This document shows, one piece after another, positions 7,547 through 16,646 of a DNA stretch of 43,759 nucleotides (its first letter is position 1; every line of letters starts with the position of its first letter). This DNA is from Lactobacillales bacterium (GTDB taxonomy: Bacteria; Bacillota; Bacilli; Lactobacillales; Vagococcaceae). Made by a program: the position numbers and the translations under genes. The notes below the pieces were generated by a model. The model saw nothing but the letters and a program-made list of their open reading frames with translations, was not told where the DNA came from and did not search any database. The DNA is taken from NCBI GenBank assembly GCA_015654945.1, contig JAATGB010000201.1, forward strand, positions 1 to 43,759. The letters run 5' to 3'.

Positions 7547-8839
7547 TTAGCTTTGGTTGTTTTCCATCCGTAATTCCTGTAAAAGTAGTTGAGCCACTTC
7601 TTGATTCATAGTTGGTTTTTCCTTCATTTTTGCAATCAGCTTGGGAACTTCAATATCTGTGGCTCCCACAGTTGCAGCCAAAGTCTTTGCTTGTAAATTC
7701 ATATGTCCTTTTTGAATTCCTTCGGAAACCAAAGCGCGTAACGCAGCGAGATTTTGTGCCAAGCCAACTGCAACAATCATTTTTGCCAAATCACTGGCAC
7801 TCTCACTTTGACTAATTTTTTGGGTAAACGTAGCTTGTGGCAAAATACTGGTTGCTCCACCTACAATGGCAATGAGCATTGGTACCGTCAGTTCCCCGAT
7901 TAGAGTCTCTGCTTCTTCGTTCAAGGTCCATTGTGTGAGTGCTTGATAGGTTCCCTTGCGACTGGCATAAGCGTGACAACCGGCTTCAATCGCGCGAAAA
8001 TCATTGCCTGTTGCTAAAACAACTGCATCAATTCCATTCATAATGCCTTTGTTATGAGTGGTAGCTCGATAAATATCGAGATTTGCATAGTCCGTTGCCG
8101 CGACAATTCTTCGCGCTATTTTGTTGCCCTCACCTGCGATTCCACGCGCTAAATCGCGCGTATGAACCTTACAGGTTGCGGTCACTAACGAATGATCCGC
8201 ATAATTACTCAAAATTTTAAGCAAAACTTCCTCGTTTACCTTTGTTTGCAAATAAGCGCCTACACCTTCTAAAATCGCATTAACAATGTTAGCACCCATC
8301 GCATCCTTAACATCAATAAGAAGCTCCACCGTAACAAAAGAGGTACTTTGTGGATTCATTTGTTGCTTTTTATACTGCACAGATTGCGTACCGCCTCCTC
8401 TTTTCACAATCGAAGGATAGCTCTCATGTGCAACGCGCAAAATCGCTTGTTCTTCGTGAGCTAAGGTTTGCAATAATTTAGCTGGGTTTCCAACATCGTT
8501 GAACACAATTTGACCAATCATCAAACGTTCAGTACTTTTTGTTTGAAAACCACCGGCTTGTTGAATTAACTTTGCACCAAAGCTACATGCCGCAATTACT
8601 GAGGGCTCCTCAGTTGCCATTGGCACGATTCTTGCTCGACCATCTATCACAAAATTAAAAGCCAAACCTAAAGGCAAATGGACTTGTGCAACTTGATTTT
8701 CAATCAAATGGTTGGCATATTCATCACTTAGCGGGAAATTTTTTTGGAGTAATTCCTGTTCAGCTGCTGTGATTAGTCCTTGCTCTGCTAAATAAACGAG
8801 TCGTTCTTGTCTCGTTTGTTCATAAAATCTTTTTGGCAT
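7547..8839 (-). CDS. mvaE: Class II HMG-CoA reductase (C-terminal half of MvaE as a separate gene)
   Basis: The enzyme reduces HMG-CoA to mevalonate, the committed step of the mevalonate pathway. The class II landmarks are present: the substrate-site MATEEPSVIAA, the VKDAMGANIVNA motif, the catalytic Lys in TTHNKGIMNGID, the nucleotide-site GNDFRA, and the C-terminal catalytic His in IQKGHMNLQAK. I set the start at ATG 8839 (MPKRFYEQ), which aligns with the domain start in the fused E. faecalis enzyme (NSRFYQMSPEERL). A GTG at 8860 is possible but has no ribosome binding site. AAGGAG lies 12 bases before the ATG, inside the end of the thiolase gene. Only seven bases separate the two genes, so translation is probably coupled. 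In enterococcal MvaE this domain is the C-terminal half of one polypeptide. Confidence 0.93.
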   Translation of the reverse strand: MPKRFYEQTRQERLVYLAEQGLITAAEQELLQKNFPLSDEYANHLIENQVAQVHLPLGLAFNFVIDGRARIVPMATEEPSVIAACSFGAKLIQQAGGFQTKSTERLMIGQIVFNDVGNPAKLLQTLAHEEQAILRVAHESYPSIVKRGGGTQSVQYKKQQMNPQSTSFVTVELLIDVKDAMGANIVNAILEGVGAYLQTKVNEEVLLKILSNYADHSLVTATCKVHTRDLARGIAGEGNKIARRIVAATDYANLDIYRATTHNKGIMNGIDAVVLATGNDFRAIEAGCHAYASRKGTYQALTQWTLNEEAETLIGELTVPMLIAIVGGATSILPQATFTQKISQSESASDLAKMIVAVGLAQNLAALRALVSEGIQKGHMNLQAKTLAATVGATDIEVPKLIAKMKEKPTMNQEVAQLLLQELRMENNQS

Positions 8840-8846
8840 TCCTGAC

Positions 8847-10025
8847 TCACTCTCCTTCACGCTTGATCATCAACGCGACTCCTAATCCTCCACCAATACA
8901 AAGAGAAGCCACACCATACTGTTTTTTTTCTTGTAACAATTCATGAACCAATGAAACTAAAATACGTGCGCCGGAAGCGCCAATCGGATGGCCCAATGCA
9001 ATCGCACCTCCGTGGATATTTATTTTCCCCTCAGGGATTTCTAGCTGTTCACGTACCGCCAAAGATTGGGCAGCAAAGGCTTCATTAATTTCAAAAAGAT
9101 CGACCTCATCTAACGTAATTTTTTCTTTTTTTATCAGCTCTTTAATGGCCGTATAAGGTGAATAGCCCATTAGGATTGGATCAATCCCAACTTCTGCATA
9201 GGCACCTAAAACAGCGAGATAGGGCAGGTGATTTTTTTCCGCATAGCTTTGTGACATGAGGACAATTGCCGCTGCTCCATCATTGATTGAAGAGGCATTA
9301 CCAGCGGTTACTGTCCCATTTTCTTTAAAAATGGTTCGGAGACCGTTCAGCTTTTCAATTGATGTATTGCTACGAATATTTTCATCCTGATTTAAATAGC
9401 AGACTTCTCCAACGATTACAGGAACGACTTCTTCTTGAAACAATCCTTTATTTTGCGCTTCTGCCGCACGTTTTTGCGAAAGAAAAGCAAAGGCATCTTG
9501 TGCTTCTCGTGAAATCCCAAATTTTTCTGAAACTGCCTCCGCCGTCATCCCCATTGGAACATCATAAAAAGCGTCATGCAAACCATCATGAAATAAGCTG
9601 TCAACAAGTTCCGGTTTTTCCGGCTTTTCTTCTTTTTCTGTTTTTGCAAGTAAATATGGCGCTCGTGACATATTCTCGGTGCCACCAACAACGACGACAT
9701 CTGCTTCTCCTAACTGAATCGCCTGTTTGCCAAGAATAACTGCTTTTAAGCCAGAGCCACAAACCTCATTAATCGTCATCGCCGGCGTTTCATAGGGAAT
9801 ACCAGCACGTAAGGCCACTTGCCGCGCGACATTCTGCCCAAGACCAGCAGATAAAACATTGCCAAAAATTACCTGTTGAACTGTTTCTGGTCGAATGTTG
9901 CCTTTTTCTAAGGCACCCATTACCGCAATTTTCCCTAATTCAACAGCTGAAACATCTTTCAAGCTTCCTTTATATTTGCCAATCGGAGTTCTAGCAACAC
10001 TGGCGATCACTACATTTTCCAACAT
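8847..10025 (-). CDS. mvaE: Acetyl-CoA acetyltransferase (N-terminal half of MvaE as a separate gene)
   Basis: This thiolase II condenses two acetyl-CoA into acetoacetyl-CoA, the first step of the mevalonate pathway. At 392 residues it is a complete thiolase. The acyl-accepting Cys is in MTINEVCGSGLKAV (about residue 89), the GNASSINDGAAA and NEAFAAQ motifs are present, the His is in GGAIALGHPIGASG, and the second catalytic Cys is in ASLCIGGGLG. The reading frame ends MIKREGE at 8847, exactly where the E. faecalis fusion continues through a short linker into HMG-CoA reductase. The reductase frame here is shifted by one base relative to this gene. The start has AGGAGGGAACAGATAA upstream. It is divergent from mvaS. 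Confidence 0.95.
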   Translation of the reverse strand: MLENVVIASVARTPIGKYKGSLKDVSAVELGKIAVMGALEKGNIRPETVQQVIFGNVLSAGLGQNVARQVALRAGIPYETPAMTINEVCGSGLKAVILGKQAIQLGEADVVVVGGTENMSRAPYLLAKTEKEEKPEKPELVDSLFHDGLHDAFYDVPMGMTAEAVSEKFGISREAQDAFAFLSQKRAAEAQNKGLFQEEVVPVIVGEVCYLNQDENIRSNTSIEKLNGLRTIFKENGTVTAGNASSINDGAAAIVLMSQSYAEKNHLPYLAVLGAYAEVGIDPILMGYSPYTAIKELIKKEKITLDEVDLFEINEAFAAQSLAVREQLEIPEGKINIHGGAIALGHPIGASGARILVSLVHELLQEKKQYGVASLCIGGGLGVALMIKREGE

Positions 10026-10141
10026 TTATCTGTTCCCTCCTACTAAATTTTCATTTGTCATGCATTAATTTAACACATTTATCGAAATAACCCTAGAAAA
10101 AAAGCGGCAAATTTCATTTTTTTAAAGGAATCTATAAATTT

Positions 10142-10183
10142 CTCAATTGAGACTAGTATTTCCCACCCATTTATCGCTATAAT
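10142..10183 (+). promoter_or_regulatory. mvaS promoter region
   Basis: A perfect TATAAT (10178-10183) lies 24 bases before the mvaS ATG. The best -35 at 17-18 bases is weak (TAGTAT). A 10-bp palindrome CTCAATTGAG (10142-10151) lies just upstream. The rest of the divergent spacer (10026-10141) shows no -35/-10 pair for mvaE that I can assign with confidence. Confidence 0.5.
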
Positions 10184-10206
10184 ATGTTAGGAAAGAGGTG
10201 GCAATC

Positions 10207-11376
10207 ATGAAAGTGGGTATTGATAAATTATCCTTTTATGTTCCGACATTTTTTGTTAGCTTAACAGAGCTGGCAGCAAAACGGCACGTAGATCCGAATA
10301 AATATACAATTGGTATTGGACAAGAAAAAATGAGCGTTCTGCCATTATTTGAAGATATCGTCACAATGGGGGCCAACGCGGCCAATAAGATCCTAACAAA
10401 AACAGATAAAGAAACGATTGATATGGTGCTTGTCGGAACCGAATCAGGCTTGGATTTTTCAAAAGCTAGTGCGGTTTCAATTCACCAATTACTTGGAATT
10501 CAACCTTTCGCACGTTGCTTGGAGGTCAAAGAAGCCTGTTATGGTGCAACTGCGGCCCTCGCAATCGCAAAAGACTATGTTACGGCTCATCCTGAACGAA
10601 AAGTTCTGGTTATTGCTTCAGATGTTGCACGATATGGGTTGCTTTCCGCTGGCGAGCCTACACAAGGAGCAGGCGCAGTCGCAATGCTGATTAGTAGCCA
10701 GCCCAGTATCTTGTCTTTTAATGAAGATAATCTCTTCCATACAAAAGATATTATGGATTTTTGGCGCCCTTCTTACTGTGAAAATGCACTAGTCGATGGT
10801 CATTTATCGAATCAAGCCTATCTTGATTCTTTTCAAACCATTTGGTCTCACTATACTCAGAAGCAGCAAAAATCACTTGCCGACTTTGATGCCTTGTGTT
10901 TTCATATTCCCTATACCAAAATGGGAAAAAAAGCCTTAGCAACGGTACTTGATACTACCGATGAAAAGACTCAAGAAAAATTACTGCAACATTACAATCA
11001 AAGTATTCTGTATAGCAAACAAATCGGAAATATCTACACCGGTTCGCTTTACCTTGGCTTTATTTCTTTATTAGAAAATAGCTCAGACTTACAGCCGGGT
11101 GCAAACATTGGTTTATTTAGTTATGGTTCTGGTGCTGTTGCAGAATTTTTTAGCGGTACCTTAGAAAAAAATTTCCGGCAACAGTTAGCAATTGAGCAGC
11201 ACCAACAATTATTTGCTGAACGTCAAGAGCTATCCGTTGAAGAGTATGAAAAAGTCTTTTTACAAAAAATTGATCCAGAAAAAGACTGGCACGTGTCAGA
11301 TACACATGCTTCTCTACCTAAGGGGTTTTATTTGGAATCGGTTGTTCAACATGTTCGTGCTTATAAACAAGCGTAG
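10207..11376 (+). CDS. mvaS: HMG-CoA synthase
   Basis: MvaS condenses acetoacetyl-CoA with acetyl-CoA to give HMG-CoA, between the thiolase and reductase steps encoded on the other side of the divergent promoter. I chose ATG 10207 (MKVGIDKLSFYVP), with GAGGTG six bases upstream, over an in-frame GTG at 10198. With this start the catalytic Cys of EACYGATAAL is residue 111, the same number as in the E. faecalis enzyme, which supports the choice. The catalytic Glu is in ERKVLV-type context upstream of SDVARYG, and the His is in LCFHIPYTKMGKKA. The protein has 389 residues, the usual bacterial length. It is the only mevalonate gene on the plus strand here. Confidence 0.96.
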   Translation: MKVGIDKLSFYVPTFFVSLTELAAKRHVDPNKYTIGIGQEKMSVLPLFEDIVTMGANAANKILTKTDKETIDMVLVGTESGLDFSKASAVSIHQLLGIQPFARCLEVKEACYGATAALAIAKDYVTAHPERKVLVIASDVARYGLLSAGEPTQGAGAVAMLISSQPSILSFNEDNLFHTKDIMDFWRPSYCENALVDGHLSNQAYLDSFQTIWSHYTQKQQKSLADFDALCFHIPYTKMGKKALATVLDTTDEKTQEKLLQHYNQSILYSKQIGNIYTGSLYLGFISLLENSSDLQPGANIGLFSYGSGAVAEFFSGTLEKNFRQQLAIEQHQQLFAERQELSVEEYEKVFLQKIDPEKDWHVSDTHASLPKGFYLESVVQHVRAYKQA

Positions 11377-11380
11377 AAAC

Positions 11381-11400
11381 GATTTCTGCTAGCAGAAATC
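11381..11400 (+). terminator. Palindromic hairpin after mvaS
   Basis: A perfect 20-base palindrome (GATTTCTGCT / AGCAGAAATC) starts five bases after the mvaS stop codon and is followed by ATTTATAT. The T-tract is weak, so termination is probable but not certain. Confidence 0.5.
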
Positions 11401-11441
11401 ATTTATATCTCGGCAATAGCTCATTTTGATAACAAAATTAA

Positions 11442-11489
11442 AAATAAACGGGTAGCTTGCTTCTATTAGGGAGAGTTACCCGCTTATTT
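11442..11489 (-). terminator. Terminator of the glucan operon
   Basis: On the minus strand AAATAAGCGGGTA pairs with TACCCGTTTATTT around a loop of about 22 bases, followed by a T-rich TTAATTTTG. It faces the end of mvaS and closes the long leftward operon. Confidence 0.7.
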
Positions 11490-11543
11490 GATTAGCGTTT
11501 CGGCACTCATTATTATGCCCAAGGTCGCCCTTTTGAAAGCTTC

Positions 11544-12308
11544 TCAAAAAGAAATTGTCGCTTCTATTGGAAAATGATCTGATAATTGACGTTCACTTTT
11601 CTGCCAAGTAAGCGTCTGTGCTGTGCAGACGTTGAGCGTTTTCGAAATAAAAATATAATCAATTTTTATTGTTTGCTTGGCCCGAAAATAATCATGAAAT
11701 GTTGAATCACTGCCTTGATACTTGCGATAATTTTTCTTTTCAATCGATACGAAATCTTGTTCTAACTGTTTGATTGCTCGTTCAGATGGTTCTGCATTAA
11801 AGTCTCCCGTCAAAATAAGCGGTGTTGCTAATTTTTTGACGGAATGTTGAATTTGTTGTGCTGAGTAATAACGTGCAACTTCGCTGTCATTGTCAAAATG
11901 AGTATTAATAAAAGAAAAGTAGCTTCCTGTATCTTTTCGCTTAAAAATGCCCCACGTCACAATTCTCAAGTAGCTAGCATCCCATGACTTAATTGGCCGA
12001 TCTGGCATTTCTGCAAGCCATTTTGTTTCGGAATTTAGAAGTTCCAAGTCTTTTTTTTTGTAGAATATCGGATTGTATTCGCCTGATTCGGGACTATTTT
12101 CACGACTACTTCCGCAAAATTGCCATTCTGGCAAGCCGTGGACCAAGTCTTTTAATTGCAAAGGCGTCACTTCTTGAAGACCAAAGATTTGCCAATCCTT
12201 TTCTTTAATAAATTGGAGCACTGCGGCTTTACGCTGCGACCAGCGATTCGGACCATCACTCACTGTATCACACCGAATATTAAATGTTGCAATGCGTAAT
12301 TTCTGCAT
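11544..12308 (-). CDS. Endonuclease/exonuclease/phosphatase (EEP) family protein
   Basis: This 254-residue protein has the EEP (DNase I-like) fold, which cleaves phosphodiester or phosphomonoester bonds with a divalent metal. The landmarks in order are the metal-binding Asn in IATFNIRCDT, the Glu in FGLQEV (about residue 46), the TGDFNAEP motif, and C-terminal KIDYIF and SDHFPIEA with the catalytic Asp-His pair. There is no signal peptide, so it is cytoplasmic. It is the last gene of the glucan operon, 47 bases behind the esterase. Its substrate is unknown. Proteins of this type occur now and then in polysaccharide loci, and its position suggests a role with phosphorylated or substituted sugars, which is inference only. 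Confidence 0.85.
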   Translation of the reverse strand: MQKLRIATFNIRCDTVSDGPNRWSQRKAAVLQFIKEKDWQIFGLQEVTPLQLKDLVHGLPEWQFCGSSRENSPESGEYNPIFYKKKDLELLNSETKWLAEMPDRPIKSWDASYLRIVTWGIFKRKDTGSYFSFINTHFDNDSEVARYYSAQQIQHSVKKLATPLILTGDFNAEPSERAIKQLEQDFVSIEKKNYRKYQGSDSTFHDYFRAKQTIKIDYIFISKTLNVCTAQTLTWQKSERQLSDHFPIEATISF

Positions 12309-12355
12309 ATCTGTTCCTCTTTTCGTTCTGAAGCGATATCAGCTTGCTTCTCTGG

Positions 12356-13330
12356 TTACTCTTGTTGGATGATTTTTTGCAGCAGCTGCAATTTTTTGCG
12401 GCAATGAGCGTTGCCTCCGCCATCATGATAATTGTACGGATAAAAAGACAGATATTTTTCACCAGGTAACCGATTATAGAGAGCAAAAAAATTATGTGCG
12501 GGACAAATTGGATCCTTACCGCCAACAGAAGCATAGACCGGAGCTAAAATTTGTGCTGCAAAGTTTTTCAAATCGAAATAACTTTGGTTTTTGAGTATTT
12601 CGGCTTCTAAATCCGGATATTTTCGTAAAAAATGAGCAATTTCTTGATAACTTCCCGTTTCGGCAGCAATTCGGTTCTCAATATCGCAATTACTTGGCAC
12701 ATCGGCCATAACCATTGCGATTTTTTCATTACTTAAAGCCGCTGCCGCTAAAGATAAAGCCCCACCTTGGCTCGCACCACTTAAAATCAGTTTGCTTGAG
12801 TCTATTTCTGGCAATTGCTTGGCAACTTCAATGGCACGGACGCTATCGCAATAAATACGGCGCTGGTAGCCGTTCTCTTTTTGTAAAAGACCTTTCCCAA
12901 TTGGAAAATTCATTGTGGGCGCTGGATAGGGGGCTTGATCTGCTGTAGCGCCTCCTTGTCCACGAACATCAAAGACCAGTACTGCGACATCGAGCTGTGC
13001 CCACTGAAAGTATTGAAAAGGTTCACCACGATTTACCATATAGCCTAAATATTCAATCACACAAGGCATCGGATCCGTTCTTTTCGTTGGATAAATGTAC
13101 CAGCCCACAATTTTTTCCTGATATAAACTATCATAAGAGATCTCTTCAATCGTAAAATAACGTGATGGATATTCTTGTTTTTCTCTTTTGATGTTTAGCG
13201 GAATCGTCGCAAGCTCCCAAAGAGTCTGTTGCCAAAAAGCAGCAAAATCCGCTTGTTTTGTTTGCGGCGGTAAATAGGTTTGCTCTTCTTGAGGAACCCG
13301 CTCTGCAGGTAAATCTTTAAAAGTCTCCAA
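12356..13330 (-). CDS. Acetyl esterase of the CE7 (acetylxylan esterase / cephalosporin-C deacetylase) family
   Basis: CE7 enzymes are cytoplasmic alpha/beta hydrolases that remove acetyl groups from imported oligosaccharides. The family RGQGG motif is in VFDVRGQGG. The nucleophile Ser is residue 187 in SGASQGGALS, the Asp is residue 273 in GGKDPICP, and the His is residue 302 in YNYHDGGGNAH. The 324-residue length is normal. The start overlaps the end of the LacI-type regulator gene by 14 bases, which shows tight coupling in the operon. Its presence suggests that the imported glucan fragments can carry acetyl groups. Its actual ester substrate cannot be told from the sequence. Confidence 0.92.
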   Translation of the reverse strand: METFKDLPAERVPQEEQTYLPPQTKQADFAAFWQQTLWELATIPLNIKREKQEYPSRYFTIEEISYDSLYQEKIVGWYIYPTKRTDPMPCVIEYLGYMVNRGEPFQYFQWAQLDVAVLVFDVRGQGGATADQAPYPAPTMNFPIGKGLLQKENGYQRRIYCDSVRAIEVAKQLPEIDSSKLILSGASQGGALSLAAAALSNEKIAMVMADVPSNCDIENRIAAETGSYQEIAHFLRKYPDLEAEILKNQSYFDLKNFAAQILAPVYASVGGKDPICPAHNFFALYNRLPGEKYLSFYPYNYHDGGGNAHCRKKLQLLQKIIQQE

Positions 13331-14279
13331 TTGATTCCCCGCCTTTTAAATGAACGTCTATTAGTTCATCTGTTGTTGGTTCACCATTCATCATTGAAAA
13401 AAGCTTTTGCGCCGCTTTTTCTCCCCATTCGGTCTTTGAATAATCAATTGTGGCCAGTCGTGGTTTTAAATAATGACTCACTTCAATATTATCAAAGCCA
13501 ATAATCGAAATGTCTTTACCGATCTGCCAGGTTGATTTTTGAAAAACACTGTACATCCCAATAGCCATTTCGTCATTTAAACAAAAGACCCCACACATTT
13601 TTTCTTGTTTCGCTAGAATATACCGCGCAGCTGCACGACCACTTTTTTTCGAAAAATCACCCGCAATTATTTCGTATGGACTATTATTCTCAGTTAAATA
13701 ACGGATTGCCGCATGCAAACGCGCATTGCTATCATAGGTTTCGCTTGGTCCGCTAACCAAGTAAATTTTATGTGAATGGGCTTTGTTTAGTTGTGTCACT
13801 GCTTCTAGCGCTCCTTGTTGATTGTTTAAGCGTACTGAACAAATATTTTTTTGAGTTAATTCACGATCTAAGACCACCATCTGATGTCCTCGATTTGCGT
13901 ACTCGACAATGGTTTCCGTTGAAAAGGTACTATCTAAGATAATTGCGCCATCAATCATTTTTTCTGGGATAAAGACATGCGCACGCTCTCCTGAACAAAT
14001 AATGACATCATAGTGATGCTGGTGCAGAAACTCATGGATGCCACTGACAAGCTCTCCGTAAAAAGCACCGCCATAATTTGTCAAGTAGACTCCTACTAAA
14101 TTGGTTTTTTGTTTCTTCAAGATCCGCCCTGCCATATTGGGAATATAATTTAATTCCGCGGCAATTGCCAAAATTCTGTTTCTTGTCTCTGGTTTCACTT
14201 TGCTACTGCCATTCATTGCATAAGAAGCAGTAGAAATTGAGACATTTGCTCGCTTGGCAATTTCTCTAATTCCAACCAT
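13317..14279 (-). CDS. LacI-family transcriptional regulator
   Basis: The N-terminus is a LacI helix-turn-helix (GIREIAKRANVSISTASYAM, then a hinge helix around NRILAIAAELNYIP). The periplasmic-binding-protein-like sensor domain follows (about residues 60-320), containing GVFCLNDEMAIGMY and ISIIGFDNIEVSHYLKPRLATI. I set the start at ATG 14279 (MVGIREIA), which has GGGAG five bases upstream. An ATG at 14303 would add eight unusual residues. It lies inside the operon it probably controls. The likely operator is the perfect palindrome ATCGAAACGTTTCGAT at the operon promoter (24138-24153). The inducer is presumably an imported beta-glucan fragment. Confidence 0.93.
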   Translation of the reverse strand: MVGIREIAKRANVSISTASYAMNGSSKVKPETRNRILAIAAELNYIPNMAGRILKKQKTNLVGVYLTNYGGAFYGELVSGIHEFLHQHHYDVIICSGERAHVFIPEKMIDGAIILDSTFSTETIVEYANRGHQMVVLDRELTQKNICSVRLNNQQGALEAVTQLNKAHSHKIYLVSGPSETYDSNARLHAAIRYLTENNSPYEIIAGDFSKKSGRAAARYILAKQEKMCGVFCLNDEMAIGMYSVFQKSTWQIGKDISIIGFDNIEVSHYLKPRLATIDYSKTEWGEKAAQKLFSMMNGEPTTDELIDVHLKGGESIGDF

Positions 14280-14343
14280 CTTTTCTCCCACCTCTTTCCT
14301 CATTCGCTCTTCCGCTTATCTTCTACGTTTATACTAGCATCTT

Positions 14344-14946
14344 TCATGACATTTCGGCAAATGCTTTCACTATTTTCTTTAATTGCATCGACTGTAAACA
14401 AGCAACCCCACTACAGCCAAAAAGTAAAACAAAAGGAAAGAGTTGCGGCATAAAAATCGGGACAATGGCGCCAATCAACAACGCTTCACTAAACATCAGG
14501 ATTGATTCTGGTAAAAAGCGAAAGGTGCTATAAATGGAGCGACGCATAATTTGTTTTCCTGTAAGTGACTGACCACTAAAAACAAAAGGATAGATATTAA
14601 ATAGACACAACCACGCCAATACGATAAATAGCGGTAAGCTTAGTGCAACAAGATGATGCAGCGCCAAATAAACAAGAACACATAGACTGCCATTTAGCAG
14701 ACACATCGTCAAACCGACAAGTGTGCCTTTTTTCCATTGTTGCTTAAAGCAAGTTAGATAAGAGGTCACCACTGTTGCGTAGGGATCAGCTAGACTTGCC
14801 AAGCTTACTTGGTACAACGCAGTAAGCGCCGCACCAAGCGTCACAATTGGTAAACAACTAAGCAGAAAGAGACAATTCAAGAGAAAAAGATTCGCAATGC
14901 GATTCAAGGTTGTAAATAAAAAGCCATCTAACTTAAAAATACCCAT
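14344..14946 (-). CDS. YesL-like DUF624 membrane protein
   Basis: This 200-residue protein has about five hydrophobic segments and the DUF624 start pattern (FTTLNRIANLFLLN, then SCLPIVTLGAALTALY). DUF624/YesL proteins occur almost only beside oligosaccharide ABC transporters of the LplABC/YtcP type in Firmicutes, and their molecular role is not established. Here it follows the binding-protein gene by 22 bases. It could help assembly or control of the transporter, which is inference from location. Confidence 0.88.
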   Translation of the reverse strand: MGIFKLDGFLFTTLNRIANLFLLNCLFLLSCLPIVTLGAALTALYQVSLASLADPYATVVTSYLTCFKQQWKKGTLVGLTMCLLNGSLCVLVYLALHHLVALSLPLFIVLAWLCLFNIYPFVFSGQSLTGKQIMRRSIYSTFRFLPESILMFSEALLIGAIVPIFMPQLFPFVLLFGCSGVACLQSMQLKKIVKAFAEMS

Positions 14947-14968
14947 ATGCTTTCCTCTTTTCTCTGTT

Positions 14969-16618
14969 CTATTGGTCGTCTGTGCTTAAATCCAGACGTT
15001 TTTGGTTATCTTTCATTTTTTTATTTTGCTCCTTCACAATCGCTGACCAATCATTTTCTTTGCGGAACGATTGATAGTCTGCTAACGTTTGCTTAAATTC
15101 CGTATCATTTTTAGCGCGTAGCATGCTAATGAGTGAGGTTTGCCAATTTTTTTCAATTGCATCATAACTTCTTGCTTCAGAGGTTCCACTGTCTGGTTGA
15201 ATATTTTCAATGATATAATGCGGTTTTAATTTGCCTCTGCCCCATTCTTGCATCTTGGTTAAGGAGTTTTCTGGTTGAACAGCATAGGTATTGGTCCGAT
15301 CATGGGTAAAGAAAAGAATTTCACTTAACCGATATTTTTTACTATATTCGGTTGGATTTTCTGTTTGCAATTTGGTAATTGCAGGTAGCATCTCAATTTT
15401 GCCTTCCGCATTATATTGAAAAGTTTTGCCTTCTACACCGTAGCGTGTTAAGATTTGTCCTTGTTTATCCATTAAATAGGTAAACAGTTGGATCGCTTTT
15501 GCAGGATCTTTGGCATTATTTGTTACATAATTAATCATCCAGCCAGAAAGGCCCGTTTGATTCAAACCAATCGTCCGTCCCTCTGTGCTTTGGGGGCCAT
15601 CAAGTGGTACGTATGTTCCGTTGGGATTCGCATTTTTAAAGTTTTGTAAATGCGCTTGTGAGCCACTAATGCCATCAAATAAAATCGTCGCATACTTTCC
15701 TGATTCGACTTTTTCATCAAAAGTAGGACCATCATCGGCAAAACTGTCATCCGTTATATTGCCATCACGATAGACTTTATTTAAAGTTTTCACCCATGTT
15801 AAATAATCTGGATCTGTATCTCGGTCATAGAATTTTCCCTCCTTGGTTTCAAGTGGAACACCTAACCAATCTTGTAAAGGAGCGCCCAAAGAACCAGTTG
15901 TAGTGGTTACAGGGTTAAAACCAAAGGGCAAGAGATCTGGAAATTTTTGCTTGATTAATTTCATTGTTGCTTGAAAGTGTTCTGGTGTGTCAAACTTCGC
16001 ATCGTCGCCTAGTGCTTTTAAAACATCTTCCCGAATAATAAAGTTCGTATTAACTGGCATAATATTGTCCTTGTAATCTTGGGTTGTATTTGAAAAATTG
16101 GGATAACCATACGTTTTACCATCTTTTAACTGAAACCAATTCATCGTTTGTTCATTGGCAACTTTGTTAAAGTACGGATCATATTTATTTGCTAAAGTAG
16201 TTAATGGCTGCGCCCATTTATTTGCTGTTTTGGCTGCCGATGAATTAAAATCAGTCAGTGTAATAATATCCGGTAAGTCTCCCCCAGCAAACATCGTATT
16301 AAGTTTGGTGTCATCGCCTGTCACAATTTTCACATCAATATTCAAATCTTTTTTAATTTGTGCTGTAACTAAATCTTCACCAAAATTTAATTTTAACCAA
16401 TCGGCATTAATATACCACGTGAGTTTTGTGTTTTTTTTCTTGTCTAGCTTCCATGCAGGAGTCGTTTTACTTGGTGTATAGCGATCCTTAATCGAAAAGC
16501 TAGCAGCTGTTCCTTGACTATCGCTCTTACTGCTTTTCCCACACGCACTTAGGGCCACGACTGTCCCAACAATCAAAAACCCAATAATCGCTTTTCTCAT
16601 TCCTTTTGTCTTTTTCAT
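14969..16618 (-). CDS. Sugar ABC transporter solute-binding lipoprotein (probably beta-1,2-gluco-oligosaccharide)
   Basis: This extracellular family 1 solute-binding protein captures oligosaccharides at the cell surface. Its lipoprotein signal peptide ends in ALSAC, with the lipidated Cys at residue 26. At 549 residues it is of the large LplA-like size class, and typical features such as WYINADWLKLNFGED and NDTEFKQTLADY are visible. It lies downstream of the two permease genes. The Listeria innocua locus for 1,2-beta-oligoglucan phosphorylase has a binding protein specific for sophoro-oligosaccharides in the same context. I infer the same ligand here from the company of GH94 and GH3 genes. 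No ATPase gene is present, so a shared MsmK-type ATPase elsewhere is needed. Confidence 0.9.
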   Translation of the reverse strand: MKKTKGMRKAIIGFLIVGTVVALSACGKSSKSDSQGTAASFSIKDRYTPSKTTPAWKLDKKKNTKLTWYINADWLKLNFGEDLVTAQIKKDLNIDVKIVTGDDTKLNTMFAGGDLPDIITLTDFNSSAAKTANKWAQPLTTLANKYDPYFNKVANEQTMNWFQLKDGKTYGYPNFSNTTQDYKDNIMPVNTNFIIREDVLKALGDDAKFDTPEHFQATMKLIKQKFPDLLPFGFNPVTTTTGSLGAPLQDWLGVPLETKEGKFYDRDTDPDYLTWVKTLNKVYRDGNITDDSFADDGPTFDEKVESGKYATILFDGISGSQAHLQNFKNANPNGTYVPLDGPQSTEGRTIGLNQTGLSGWMINYVTNNAKDPAKAIQLFTYLMDKQGQILTRYGVEGKTFQYNAEGKIEMLPAITKLQTENPTEYSKKYRLSEILFFTHDRTNTYAVQPENSLTKMQEWGRGKLKPHYIIENIQPDSGTSEARSYDAIEKNWQTSLISMLRAKNDTEFKQTLADYQSFRKENDWSAIVKEQNKKMKDNQKRLDLSTDDQ

Positions 16619-16646
16619 TTTAGCTTTCCTTCTTTCTTCCTATCTC

